Source of the DNA: Pseudomonadota bacterium
GTDB lineage: Bacteria; Pseudomonadota; Alphaproteobacteria; Rhizobiales; Hyphomicrobiaceae
Assembly (NCBI GenBank): GCA_023412805.1
Contig: JAEZRM010000064.1
Coordinates: forward strand, 124,001 to 188,000
Length of the DNA: 64,000 nt
Direction: 5' to 3'
Below are positions 42,162-50,901 of this stretch, one piece after another. The notes under the pieces were generated by a model, which was given only the letters and a program-made list of their open reading frames with translations, was not told the origin of the DNA and did not search any database. Within the stretch, counting starts at the first letter, position 1. Every line of letters begins with the position of its first letter. The position numbers were made by a program, and so were the translations under genes.

Positions 42162-43739
42162 TCAGTGGCGGAAGTGGCGCAAACCCGTGAAGATCATGGC
42201 GAGGCCACGCTCATCGGCGGCCGCAATGACTTCCCGGTCGCGCATGGAGCCGCCGGGCTGGATGACGGCAGTAACGCCGGCCTCCGCGGCAGCAATCAGG
42301 CCATCGGCGAACGGAAAGAAGGCATCCGAAGCCACGACCGAGCCTTTGACATCGAGCCCTGCCTGCTCGGCCTTGATGACGGCAATGCGGGCCGAATTCA
42401 CGCGGCTCATCTGGCCGGCGCCGACGCCGATCGTGCGACGGTCGCGCCCGTAGACGATCGCATTCGATTTCACGAACTTGGCGACTTTCCAGGTGAAGAG
42501 CAGATCGGCCATTTCCTGCGCCGAGGGCTGGCGCTTGCTGACCACTTGCGTGCCATCGAGAAGCGCGAGGTCCGCATCCTGCACGAGCAGACCGCCCGCG
42601 ACCTTCTTCAGATCGAGACGCGGCAATGTGGACGCGGGCAAGTCGCCGCTGACGAGCAGGCGGACGTTCTTCTTCGCGGCGACGATCGCCTCGACGCCGG
42701 ATGCGACGCTCGGCGCGATGATCACCTCGACGAACTGGCGCTCGACAATGCGCGAGGCCGTGGCGGCATCCAGTTCCCGATTGAAAGCGATGATGCCGCC
42801 GAATGCGGATTCGGTGTCCGTCTCAAAGGCGCGGTCGTAGGCGTCGGATATGCTGGCGGCTTCAGAAACGCCGCACGGATTGGCGTGCTTCACGATCACG
42901 CACGCCGGATCGGTGAACTGCTTCACGCATTCGAGCGCGGCATCCGTATCGGCGATGTTGTTGTAGGAGAGCTCCTTGCCCTGGAGTTGGCGCGCCGCAG
43001 AAATCGTGCCGGGCTCGACGGGGGGGATGACGTAGAAGGCTGCGCGCTGATGGGCGTTCTCGCCGTAGCGCAAATCCTGCGCCTTGCGGCCTTGAATGGT
43101 GAAGGTCGGCCCGAAGCCGGTCTCGGCGCTGTCGCCACCCGCGAACACAGCGCCGAGGTGATTCGAGATTGCGCCGTCATAAGCGGCCGTGCGTGCGAAG
43201 GCCTTGGCGGCGAGCTGACGCCGGAATTCGAGTGTCGTCGCGCCACCGTGCGCGCTCATTTCATTGAGCAGGCGCTCGTAGTCATCGGGATCGACGACGA
43301 CGGTGACGCCGGCATGGTTCTTCGCGGCGGCGCGGATCATGGCTGGACCGCCGATGTCGATGTTCTCGATGCAATCCTCGAGCGAGGCGCCCTTCGCCAC
43401 CGTCTCCTCGAAGGGATACAGATTGACGACCAGCAGATCGATCGGCGCGATGGCGTGCGCTTTGGCCGCCGCCTCGTGCGCGGCGTCACCGCGAATGGCG
43501 AGCAGGCCGCCGTGCACCTTCGGATGCAGGGTCTTGAGGCGCCCGTCCATCATCTCGGGAAAGCCCGTGTGATCCGCGACATCCTTGACGCGGACGCCGG
43601 CAGCCTTGAGCGCGGTCGCCGTCCCGCCTGTGGACAGGATCTCGACGCCCGTTGACGCAAGGCGCTGCGCCAGCTCGACGACGCCCCGCTTGTCGCTCAC
43701 CGAGATGAGCGCGCGGGCAATGCGGGGGGGGGCGGTCAT
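42162..43739 (-). CDS. purH: Bifunctional AICAR transformylase / IMP cyclohydrolase
   Basis: PurH (525 residues) does the last two steps of de novo IMP synthesis. The N-terminal MGS-like domain (ALISVSDKRGVVELAQRL, STGGTATALKAAG, HPKVHGGLLA) is the cyclohydrolase. The C-terminal part, from about residue 200 on, is the formyl transferase, with the catalytic Lys-His seen in VIVKHANPCGVSEA and the end reading IFTGLRHFRH. Length and motifs are normal. Confidence 0.97.
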   Translation of the reverse strand: MTAPPRIARALISVSDKRGVVELAQRLASTGVEILSTGGTATALKAAGVRVKDVADHTGFPEMMDGRLKTLHPKVHGGLLAIRGDAAHEAAAKAHAIAPIDLLVVNLYPFEETVAKGASLEDCIENIDIGGPAMIRAAAKNHAGVTVVVDPDDYERLLNEMSAHGGATTLEFRRQLAAKAFARTAAYDGAISNHLGAVFAGGDSAETGFGPTFTIQGRKAQDLRYGENAHQRAAFYVIPPVEPGTISAARQLQGKELSYNNIADTDAALECVKQFTDPACVIVKHANPCGVSEAASISDAYDRAFETDTESAFGGIIAFNRELDAATASRIVERQFVEVIIAPSVASGVEAIVAAKKNVRLLVSGDLPASTLPRLDLKKVAGGLLVQDADLALLDGTQVVSKRQPSAQEMADLLFTWKVAKFVKSNAIVYGRDRRTIGVGAGQMSRVNSARIAVIKAEQAGLDVKGSVVASDAFFPFADGLIAAAEAGVTAVIQPGGSMRDREVIAAADERGLAMIFTGLRHFRH

Positions 43740-43957
43740 GGCGTCTTTCCTCGGTGAAGTGCGTTGGCGCGGTCGCTACAACCGGCGGCCTCGCCCCTGC
43801 CATAGCATGCGAAACTATTTCGTACTGTCGGCGATTCGGTCGCACGGCAAGCGGCGCTTCGCCTAGCCTATGCACGTCTGTGCAAAGCGTGGAGTCCCCT
43901 TGCGTTGGAGCCATTGTCAGGCTCCAGGCAGCACCCGAATCGGCGATCTTCACGCGC

Positions 43958-45484
43958 ATGAACAACGCCCGTAATGCCCCCGATCTCCTGAGCCTTGCCG
44001 CCGGCGCTGCGAACGCCGACGCCGAGGCGCTGCCGCTCCGCGCAGCCCCCCACAATCTCGACGCCGAGCAGGCCCTGCTCGGCGCCATCCTGGTCAACAA
44101 CGATTCCCACGAGCGCGTTTCGAGCTTCCTCGATCCGCACCACTTCTTCGATCCGCTCCATCAGCAGATCTACGAGACGGGGGGCAAGCTCATTGCCGCG
44201 GGCCGGCCGGCGACCCCGGTGACCCTGCGCACCTACTTCGAGAACGCGCCGCCGATCGAGCCGGGCCTGTCCGTGCCGCAGTACCTCGGACGCCTTGCGG
44301 CGAATGCGACATCGATCATCAACGCCTACGAGTACGGCCGCACGATCTACGACCTTGCGATCCGCCGCCAGCTCATTCTCATCGGCGAGGACATGGTCAA
44401 CTCGGCCTACGATGCGCCGATCGATTTCCCGCCGGAGGAGCAGATCGAGGATGCCGAAGGCCGTCTCTTCAGCCTCGCGGAATCAGGCAAGTACGGGCAG
44501 GGTTTCGTCGGTTTCGGATCGGCGCTCACGCACGCCATCGAGATGGCCAACAACGCCTATCAGCGTGAAGGCGGCCTATCCGGTATTTCTACCGGTCTCA
44601 GGGACCTCGACAACAGGATGGGTGGCCTGCAGTCCTCGGACCTGATCATTCTCGCCGGCCGTCCCTCCATGGGCAAGACGGCGCTTGCGACGAACATCGC
44701 CTTCAATGTCGCCAAGAATTACAAGGCGGAGAAGCAGCCGGACGGGACCGACAAGGTGCTCGACGGCGCCATTGTCGGCTTCTTTTCGCTCGAAATGTCG
44801 GCCGAGCAGCTCGCGACGCGTATTCTGGCCGAGCAGGCTGAGATTTCCTCGGAGAAGATCCGCCGCGGCATGATCAATGAGGTCGAGTTCAAGCGCCTCG
44901 TTCAGGTCTCGCAGCAGATGTCCACGATCCCGCTCTTCATCGACCAGACGGGCGGTATCTCGATCGCGCAGCTCGCGGCGCGGGCGCGCAAGCTGAAGCG
45001 CCAGCGCGGTCTTGGCCTGCTGATCGTGGACTACCTCCAGCTTCTGACGGGCTCGGCTAAGCGCTCGTCCGAGGGGCGCGTGCAGGAAATTACGGAGATC
45101 ACCACCGGGCTCAAGGCACTCGCCAAGGAATTGAACGTGCCGATCATTGCCCTGTCCCAGCTTTCGCGACAGGTAGAGCAGCGCGAGGACAAGCGCCCGC
45201 AGCTCTCGGATCTGCGTGAATCGGGCTCGATCGAGCAGGATGCGGACGTCGTCATGTTCGTCTTCCGCGAGGAATATTACGTCGAGCGCACCAAGCCGAG
45301 CGAGGGAACGGCCGAATTCCAGACCTGGATGGACAAAATGCAGATGGTCAGCGGCAAAGCCGAGGCTATCATTGGCAAGCAGCGCCATGGTCCGGTCGGG
45401 ACGGTGACGCTGTCCTTCGAAGGCCAGTTCACGCGGTTCGGCAATCTGGCGCTTGATCAGTATCTGCCCGAGCGGCACGAGTAA
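43958..45484 (+). CDS. dnaB: Replicative DNA helicase DnaB
   Basis: The ring helicase of the replication fork, 508 residues. The N-terminal DnaB domain (PHNLDAEQALLGAILVNNDS) binds DnaG, and the C-terminal RecA-like domain has Walker A (LAGRPSMGKTALATNIA), LGLLIVDYLQLLTG and SDLRESGSIEQDADVV. The start at 43958 was chosen because the frame upstream, although open, encodes nothing like DnaB. Fourteen bases separate it from alr, and the dnaB-alr order is usual in this class. Confidence 0.97.
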   Translation: MNNARNAPDLLSLAAGAANADAEALPLRAAPHNLDAEQALLGAILVNNDSHERVSSFLDPHHFFDPLHQQIYETGGKLIAAGRPATPVTLRTYFENAPPIEPGLSVPQYLGRLAANATSIINAYEYGRTIYDLAIRRQLILIGEDMVNSAYDAPIDFPPEEQIEDAEGRLFSLAESGKYGQGFVGFGSALTHAIEMANNAYQREGGLSGISTGLRDLDNRMGGLQSSDLIILAGRPSMGKTALATNIAFNVAKNYKAEKQPDGTDKVLDGAIVGFFSLEMSAEQLATRILAEQAEISSEKIRRGMINEVEFKRLVQVSQQMSTIPLFIDQTGGISIAQLAARARKLKRQRGLGLLIVDYLQLLTGSAKRSSEGRVQEITEITTGLKALAKELNVPIIALSQLSRQVEQREDKRPQLSDLRESGSIEQDADVVMFVFREEYYVERTKPSEGTAEFQTWMDKMQMVSGKAEAIIGKQRHGPVGTVTLSFEGQFTRFGNLALDQYLPERHE

Positions 45485-45498
45485 GCGAGAGTAGTGCG

Positions 45499-46653
45499 TT
45501 GTCTGCCCCTGCTGTCCCGCCTGCCCCTAACCCGGGCGCCATAAGCGCCGCCGCGCGCGGTCTGTTGACTGTAGACCTCGCCGGTATCCAGGCGAACTGG
45601 CGCTGGCTTGCGGCCGTCGCGCGGGGCGCGGAATGCGCAGGCGTGGTCAAGGCCGATGCCTATGGCATGGGGATCGAGCCCGTGGCGAAGGCGCTCTGGG
45701 CGGCGGATTGCCGGACGTTCTTCGTCGCCACGCTGACCGAGGGGCGCCGCGTCAAAGTCGTACTTCCGGCGGCGACCGTCTATGTCCTCGACGGGCTCAT
45801 GCCGGGGACGGCACCGCTCTATCCCACATACGGCCTGCGCCCGGTCCTCGGCAGCGTCGCCGAGATCGAGGAATGGGCCGCCTATTCAAGCAGCGCTGGC
45901 ACGCAACTTCCTGCTGCCGTGCACATCGACACGGGCATGAACCGGCTCGGCCTGACGGCAGCCGAGGTCGATGCGCTTGCCGAGAACCCGGCACCGTTCG
46001 AGGCCTTTTCGTTGTCGCTCGTCATGAGCCACCTCGCCTGTGGGGACACGCCGTCATCGCCGATGAATGCGCGGCAGAAGAGTCTGTTCGACGCGCTCAG
46101 GGCCAAGCTGCCGCCGGCGCCCGCGAGCCTCGCCAACTCGGCCGGGATCCTGCTCGGCGGGGACTTTCGCTATGACCTCGTGCGGGCAGGTATTGCGCTC
46201 TACGGCGGCCGCGCGGTCGAGGGACGTCCCAACCCGGCCGCCAAGGTCGTGCGTGTCGAAGCTCGCATCCTGCAAGTGCGTGCCGCGCCCGCGGGTGAGA
46301 CAGTCGGATATGGCGCCGCATATACACTGACGCGGAACTCACGCCTCGCGACGATCGCCACGGGTTATGCCGATGGCTTTCTGCGCTCGATCTGCGGCCC
46401 AATTGGCCGGCCGCCGCCACCGGCTTACGTCTCGGGCTATCCCGCACCGATCGTCGGTCGCGTGTCCATGGATGTCGTGACCATCGACGTCACGGACATT
46501 CCGGCGGCTCATGCGCAGCGCGGCGCGTGGGCAGAACTCATCGGTCGCCACGTGCAGGTGGACGACCTTGCCGACAGCTCGGGAACGATTGGCTACGAGG
46601 TGCTGACGCGCCTCGGCCCACGTTTTCAACGGGTCTATATTTCTGGAGAGTAG
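45499..46653 (+). CDS. alr: Alanine racemase
   Basis: A PLP enzyme making D-alanine for peptidoglycan, 384 residues. The PLP lysine is in GVVKADAYGMG, the first barrel strand in LTVDLAGIQANWRWL, and the second-base tyrosine in VGYGAAYTLTRNSRLAT. The start is a TTG at 45499, shortly after dnaB. No ATG or GTG fits the frame before the conserved domain, so translation probably depends on coupling to dnaB. Its stop codon abuts that of the convergent cvpA gene. Confidence 0.94.
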   Translation: MSAPAVPPAPNPGAISAAARGLLTVDLAGIQANWRWLAAVARGAECAGVVKADAYGMGIEPVAKALWAADCRTFFVATLTEGRRVKVVLPAATVYVLDGLMPGTAPLYPTYGLRPVLGSVAEIEEWAAYSSSAGTQLPAAVHIDTGMNRLGLTAAEVDALAENPAPFEAFSLSLVMSHLACGDTPSSPMNARQKSLFDALRAKLPPAPASLANSAGILLGGDFRYDLVRAGIALYGGRAVEGRPNPAAKVVRVEARILQVRAAPAGETVGYGAAYTLTRNSRLATIATGYADGFLRSICGPIGRPPPPAYVSGYPAPIVGRVSMDVVTIDVTDIPAAHAQRGAWAELIGRHVQVDDLADSSGTIGYEVLTRLGPRFQRVYISGE

Positions 46654-47208
46654 TTAGCCGGGCTGACCGCCACCGCTGCGGGTCGGCAGGCTTCCGTCTT
46701 CCGGCAGGATGCGCAGGAGGAACTCCTCGAGCGTCTGCCCAACGGCCTGAAGGTATGGCAACGATACGGAGTCACGGACCCATTGCACCTGCGTGGCCGG
46801 GTCGGGGGCCCAGAATTTCACGTAGAACATGTACAGGATCACGAAAATGATGAAGCCGCGCGCGGCGCCGAAGATCAGGCCGAGCAGGCGATCGATCATG
46901 CCGACGCGACTGTCGAGGATGGTGTCCGAGAGGCGCGATGTGACGAGGTGCACGACGATCAGCACGATCAGGAAGATGATGCCGCCGACCACGACCTGAG
47001 CGACGATGACCGGCGCCTGGAACTGCTGTGCGATCTGCTCGGCGGTGGCCTTGTGATAAAAGACGAAATACACGGCCGCCGCGAGCGCTGCGATCCATGA
47101 ACTGATCGAAAGCAGCTCGCGCGTCAGGCCGCGGTACATGGCGAGCAGCCCGGAGATCAGGGCGATCGCAAGCACGGCCGCGTCAAGGTAGGTCAAGGGG
47201 CCAAGCAT
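46654..47208 (-). CDS. cvpA: CvpA-family membrane protein
   Basis: A 184-residue inner-membrane protein with four predicted helices (YLDAAVLAIALISGLLAMYR, SISSWIAALAAAVYF, VVGGIIFLIVLIVVHL and LLGLIFGAARGFIIFVILYM). The GAARGFIIF segment is the family signature. CvpA proteins are needed for envelope integrity in some bacteria, with unclear mechanism. The ATG at 47208 has an AAGGA site. In many alphaproteobacteria it is followed by purF and preceded by radA; here neither is present. Confidence 0.88.
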   Translation of the reverse strand: MLGPLTYLDAAVLAIALISGLLAMYRGLTRELLSISSWIAALAAAVYFVFYHKATAEQIAQQFQAPVIVAQVVVGGIIFLIVLIVVHLVTSRLSDTILDSRVGMIDRLLGLIFGAARGFIIFVILYMFYVKFWAPDPATQVQWVRDSVSLPYLQAVGQTLEEFLLRILPEDGSLPTRSGGGQPG

Positions 47209-47506
47209 CGAACAAAGTCCTTGTAATGTGCTGCAGTGATAACTTCGGCCGCGTGTGTGTGCCTGTAGAAACGCTCGCCGCACTCTAGTCGAAGGTGACG
47301 ACGGATCAAGACGTGCTCCGCGCTCTCCTCACGTGACGTGTTGAAGCTGGTCGGCGGGCGGGGCGCGCTCCGGGGTTTTTGAAGTGATTTTGAAGTCCGC
47401 GGGGGCCGATCATCCTGCGATCGGAGACACGCTACGATGGCTATCGCCGCGCATCCGACCGCAAGTCTATCCGCAATAAGGCCGTTTTCGCGGCAGGATG
47501 TGCAGC

Positions 47507-48655
47507 TCAGCCCGGCGTCAGGCGCAGGAGCTGGCCGTTGGTCTGGTCGGTGAGGATCCATACAGCCCCATCCGGTCCGACCCGGACATCGCGAATGCGC
47601 GCGCCGAGATCGACCAGCAACCTTTCCTCCGCGACGACCCTCTCGCCCTCGAGCACGAGCCGCGAGAGCTGACGCGCCGCCAGTCCGCCGACGAGGAGGT
47701 TGCCCTTCCACGCAGGGAACAATTCGCCCGTATAGAACGCGGCGCCGGAAGGCGCGATCGAGGGATCCCAGTAATAGACTGGCTGCTCGAGGCCAGCCTT
47801 CGTCGTGCCCTCGCCAATCGCGGCGCCCGAGTAGTCGCGTCCGTAGGTGATGATGGGCCATCCGAAATTGAGTCCCTTGCGCACGACATTGATCTCGTCA
47901 CCGCCGCGGGCGCCATGCTCGGCTGTCCAGAGCTCGCCCGTGTCCGGATGTCGTGCGGCGCCCTGAACATTGCGATGCCCGATCGACCAGATCGCGGGAT
48001 CCCAGCCGGGGAGCTTCGGATTGTCCTTGAAAGGCGTGCCGTCGCGATTGAGGCGCAGGATTTTGCCGATGTGATTGGCGGGGTTCTGTGCCTCCTTCAT
48101 TTGCGAGTAGCGGTCGCCGACCGTCAGATAGAGCGTGCCGTCCGTGGCAAAGACGATGCGCGATCCGAAGTGGAGGTTTGTGGCGAACGAGGGTTGCTGG
48201 CGAAAAATCACCCGCACATTCGAGAGGCTGCCGCCATTGCTGGTGAGCGCGAGGCGGGCGCTCGCGACGCTCGTCCCGTTGCCGCTGTCGCGCGGCTCGG
48301 CGAAGCTGAACAGTATCTCCTGCGAGGTCGCGAAATCAGGCGCCAGCACGACATCGAGAAGTCCGCCCTGGCCGCCCGCGTGCACCTTGGGCACGCCCGC
48401 GATGATCGGCGAGAGCGTGCCATCGCGTGAGACGATGCGCAGGCGCCCCGGCCGCTCCGTTACGAGCATTCGGCCATCGGGAAGGAACTGAAGAGCCCAG
48501 GGATGCACGATCCCGTTGGCTATGGTCTCGACCTTGATGGCCGTCCGCGGCGCGGAGGGTGCCTTGGTTTGCGCTGCGGCGGCGGCCTGTCCAGCCGCAA
48601 ACGCCTGGAGGATCAGGATCGAGGCTGAGGCTGCTGCATGGAAGTGGGCGCGCAT
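47507..48655 (-). CDS. PQQ-dependent soluble sugar dehydrogenase (YliI/GdhB family)
   Basis: A periplasmic six-bladed beta-propeller of 382 residues with a signal peptide (ASASILILQAFAAGQAAAAA). Typical parts are HPWALQFLPDGRMLVTERPG, VGDRYSQMKEAQNPANHIGK and SIGHRNVQGAARHPDTGELW with TAEHGARGGDEIN, which line the PQQ and calcium site, and the C-terminal TDQTNGQLLRL. It should oxidise aldose sugars and feed electrons to the respiratory chain. PQQ synthesis genes are not in the window, so the cofactor must come from elsewhere. Co-transcription with other genes is not evident. Confidence 0.9.
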   Translation of the reverse strand: MRAHFHAAASASILILQAFAAGQAAAAAQTKAPSAPRTAIKVETIANGIVHPWALQFLPDGRMLVTERPGRLRIVSRDGTLSPIIAGVPKVHAGGQGGLLDVVLAPDFATSQEILFSFAEPRDSGNGTSVASARLALTSNGGSLSNVRVIFRQQPSFATNLHFGSRIVFATDGTLYLTVGDRYSQMKEAQNPANHIGKILRLNRDGTPFKDNPKLPGWDPAIWSIGHRNVQGAARHPDTGELWTAEHGARGGDEINVVRKGLNFGWPIITYGRDYSGAAIGEGTTKAGLEQPVYYWDPSIAPSGAAFYTGELFPAWKGNLLVGGLAARQLSRLVLEGERVVAEERLLVDLGARIRDVRVGPDGAVWILTDQTNGQLLRLTPG

Positions 48656-48820
48656 TCGAAGGCTCCGGCTCGGTCATCTGTCGTGGTCGCCTGTCTAAGC
48701 GGCGAGCGCGGCACCAGTATGATCGGGCAACTTGAGCAGGCGCGCGACGGTTTCACTCTGGAAACAGTCGGCCATGGATGCAGCGCAAACCGCATCCATG
48801 GCCTGAGGCATAGTTTGCGG

Positions 48821-49246
48821 TCAGTTCGAGGATGCAACGCGCCGGCGGCTGCCACCGACGCACTTGTTCCACGTGTAGTTGCCGCCGTTGTCGATGTGGA
48901 GATGGCTCATGCCGCAGCTATATATGCCAAGACCACCCTTGTGGTTCGAGCGCAGCCAAGCGATGACCGCGGCACGCTTGCCGGCAGGCGCATGGAAGTC
49001 CACTGCGCGGCATGAGGCATGAAGGCTGCGACGACCCGTGCCGGCGATAACTGCGCCACGGCGGAAGGTCGAGATCACCCGGACCGGGCCGAACTTGGCG
49101 CGGATCTGGTTCAGTGTGCTTTTCACCGACCCTGGAAGGCACGAGGTTGAGGATTGCGCCGACGAGGGCTTGGCGCCCGCCAGCATGACGACACTCAGGA
49201 TGAATGCACCAGCGATCAGCCGGAGCACGGTTGGTACGCGAGACAT
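48821..49246 (-). CDS. Secreted M15-type (YcbK-like) peptidase domain protein
   Basis: A 141-residue exported protein with a signal peptide (RLIAGAFILSVVMLAGA, cleavage near SSAQ). The M15 zinc pattern is visible: His and Asp in SLHASCRAVDFHAP and His in MSHLHIDNGG. This fits the small YcbK/DUF882-like carboxypeptidase fold acting on peptidoglycan peptides. Four cysteines (SCLPG, SCRAV, SCGM, KCVGG) could form two disulfides, as expected in the periplasm. The ATG at 49246 has a GGGGAG site about 9 bases upstream. Target and activity are not proven. Confidence 0.82.
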   Translation of the reverse strand: MSRVPTVLRLIAGAFILSVVMLAGAKPSSAQSSTSCLPGSVKSTLNQIRAKFGPVRVISTFRRGAVIAGTGRRSLHASCRAVDFHAPAGKRAAVIAWLRSNHKGGLGIYSCGMSHLHIDNGGNYTWNKCVGGSRRRVASSN

Positions 49247-49609
49247 AGGATGAACTCCCCCGTTAGTCTGCACCCGTTTGCCCGGGCCTGTTCTTTTGGC
49301 CTCGGGACTTCTCTGCACCCGAAGCAAGCCGGGTGCCGGGAGGCTCTTTGCCGCTCAAAATCTGGCGACAGCAGGGAGTTACATGGTTAAGTGGGTGTCA
49401 AAACGCCGCATGTAATGGCAACGTTATGAAAACATTAAGCGCACATTGGAGAACACGCATAGATACACCCGCATGAGCGGGATGCACGCACAACCACCTG
49501 TATGGACATTTACCGGCCTGATGGAGAGATCGGGCAGCCCCGTTTTGGGACAGCCCCAATATCAGGACTCGCCAAATCGTAACGGCTCAGTCGCTGGCGA
49601 AGTTTCCGA
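49247..49609. other. Intergenic region between an M15-like gene and a TAXI gene
   Basis: About 360 bases with mixed composition and several AT-rich stretches. On the minus strand a TTGACA hexamer occurs near 49407-49412 before the M15-like gene, but no -10 at normal distance was found. No coding sequence or structured RNA is supported. Confidence 0.5.
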
Positions 49610-50767
49610 TCAGAGGGACTTCAGGATTTCCGCCCGGCGGGGGATCCACAGCTCGGTCAGCGCCGCAGCGGTGGCGCTCTTGGCTGGCTCTTTGGCCATC
49701 ATCTCCGTCCAACCCTGACGCAGGCGGGCCTGACGCCGCATGATGCCCTCTTGCCAGCGCTGGTGATCAGCCGACCAGACGTTCTTCTCCTTGAGAAACC
49801 GGATCGCGCCATCGTGGTAGGGAAGTGATGTGGGGAAGCCCGCGGACTGCGGCAGCTCCCAACGCGACAGAATGGGAAGGGCGCTCTGGTACAGCTCGAA
49901 ATTGTCGGCGATTGCCCGGGTAACGGCATAGACCTCCAGCTCTGCGGCATCCGCGTAGACCGTCACTACCGGATCGCGATAGCCCATGAGCGCTTTCGGC
50001 GCCGCCTTGCTGATGCCTGGCCCCGTATCCTCGACGAACGGCAGTGCGAGCGGCAGTGAACGCTGCAGCCGGCCCCAGAAGTCCTTGTCAGTGGCGGGAA
50101 GCTCTATCCAGGTGATCGTATCGGCGAATGCATCGAGCGCTTGAGCGGAGGCCGCCGTCGTTACGGCAGCGGCGCAATCGACATCACCTGCCGCAAGCGC
50201 GTCCAGCGCATCCGAGGTGCGCTCGAACTCGACGGTGGTGAGATCCTTGCTTGCGATGCCGGCCGCATCGAGAAGTGCGTCCGTCCTGAATGTCAGCGCC
50301 AGATTGCGGGGCGTACGCGCGAACTGCTTCCCCTTGATGTCCTGGAGCTTTGCGATCCCGCTCGCTTGGCGCGCGACGATCGACATCGAACTCATGCGCC
50401 CGAGCAGACAGCGCAGATCCTGCGGTCCCCAGGTCGGTGCGACATATGAGAAGAGGCCTTCGGCCGCGAAGTAGGCCTCCATGCCGAGCAGGCCGTGCGT
50501 GACCTGGCGCTCCTTGAGCTGCTCCATGCGCCCGAACGCATTCTCGGAGGGCTGGAGGCGGATGCGCGTGCCGTGCGCCTTGCTGATCGCTTCAGCGATC
50601 GCTTGCGCCTCCCGATAGCGCGGGCCGTCATCGTCACCGACGCTCCAGATCATGGTCGAGGGCAGATTCGGCAGCGGCTTCACCTGCGCACCTGCCGTTC
50701 CCGGCATCAAGCCAGCGCCAATCGCTGCGCTCATCCCGCCGAGATAGGCTCTGCGCGTGAGTGTCAT
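49610..50767 (-). CDS. TAXI-family TRAP transporter solute-binding protein, orphan
   Basis: A periplasmic binding protein of 385 residues in the TAXI group. It has an unusual N-terminus with twin arginines (MTLTRRAYLGGMSAAIGAGL), suggesting Tat or lipoprotein-like export. The mature part begins VKPLPNLPSTMIWSVGDDDG. Family segments include LQDIKGKQFARTPRNLALTF and the hinge regions LPYHDGAIRFLKEK and WQEGIMRRQARLRQG. TRAP systems of this type also need a fused DctQM permease, which is not nearby. The protein may therefore work with a distant permease or as a sensor. The ligand is unknown. Confidence 0.82.
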   Translation of the reverse strand: MTLTRRAYLGGMSAAIGAGLMPGTAGAQVKPLPNLPSTMIWSVGDDDGPRYREAQAIAEAISKAHGTRIRLQPSENAFGRMEQLKERQVTHGLLGMEAYFAAEGLFSYVAPTWGPQDLRCLLGRMSSMSIVARQASGIAKLQDIKGKQFARTPRNLALTFRTDALLDAAGIASKDLTTVEFERTSDALDALAAGDVDCAAAVTTAASAQALDAFADTITWIELPATDKDFWGRLQRSLPLALPFVEDTGPGISKAAPKALMGYRDPVVTVYADAAELEVYAVTRAIADNFELYQSALPILSRWELPQSAGFPTSLPYHDGAIRFLKEKNVWSADHQRWQEGIMRRQARLRQGWTEMMAKEPAKSATAAALTELWIPRRAEILKSL

Positions 50768-50901
50768 GCCCCGTTTCCGTCCCATCTTCGGTGATGCTTA
50801 TTGCTGCTTTCCTTGAACCATTTCAGACAGCCATCTTCAAGCCGCAAGCGCCGCTTGCGCCACCCCGTCGCGGCTCAAAGCGCGTCCGATAGTCGGCGAT
50901 C

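Noticed and set aside
49446..49718. Plus-strand 90-codon frame before the TAXI gene end
   Set aside because: It overlaps the TAXI coding end antisense, has no good start site and no conserved features.
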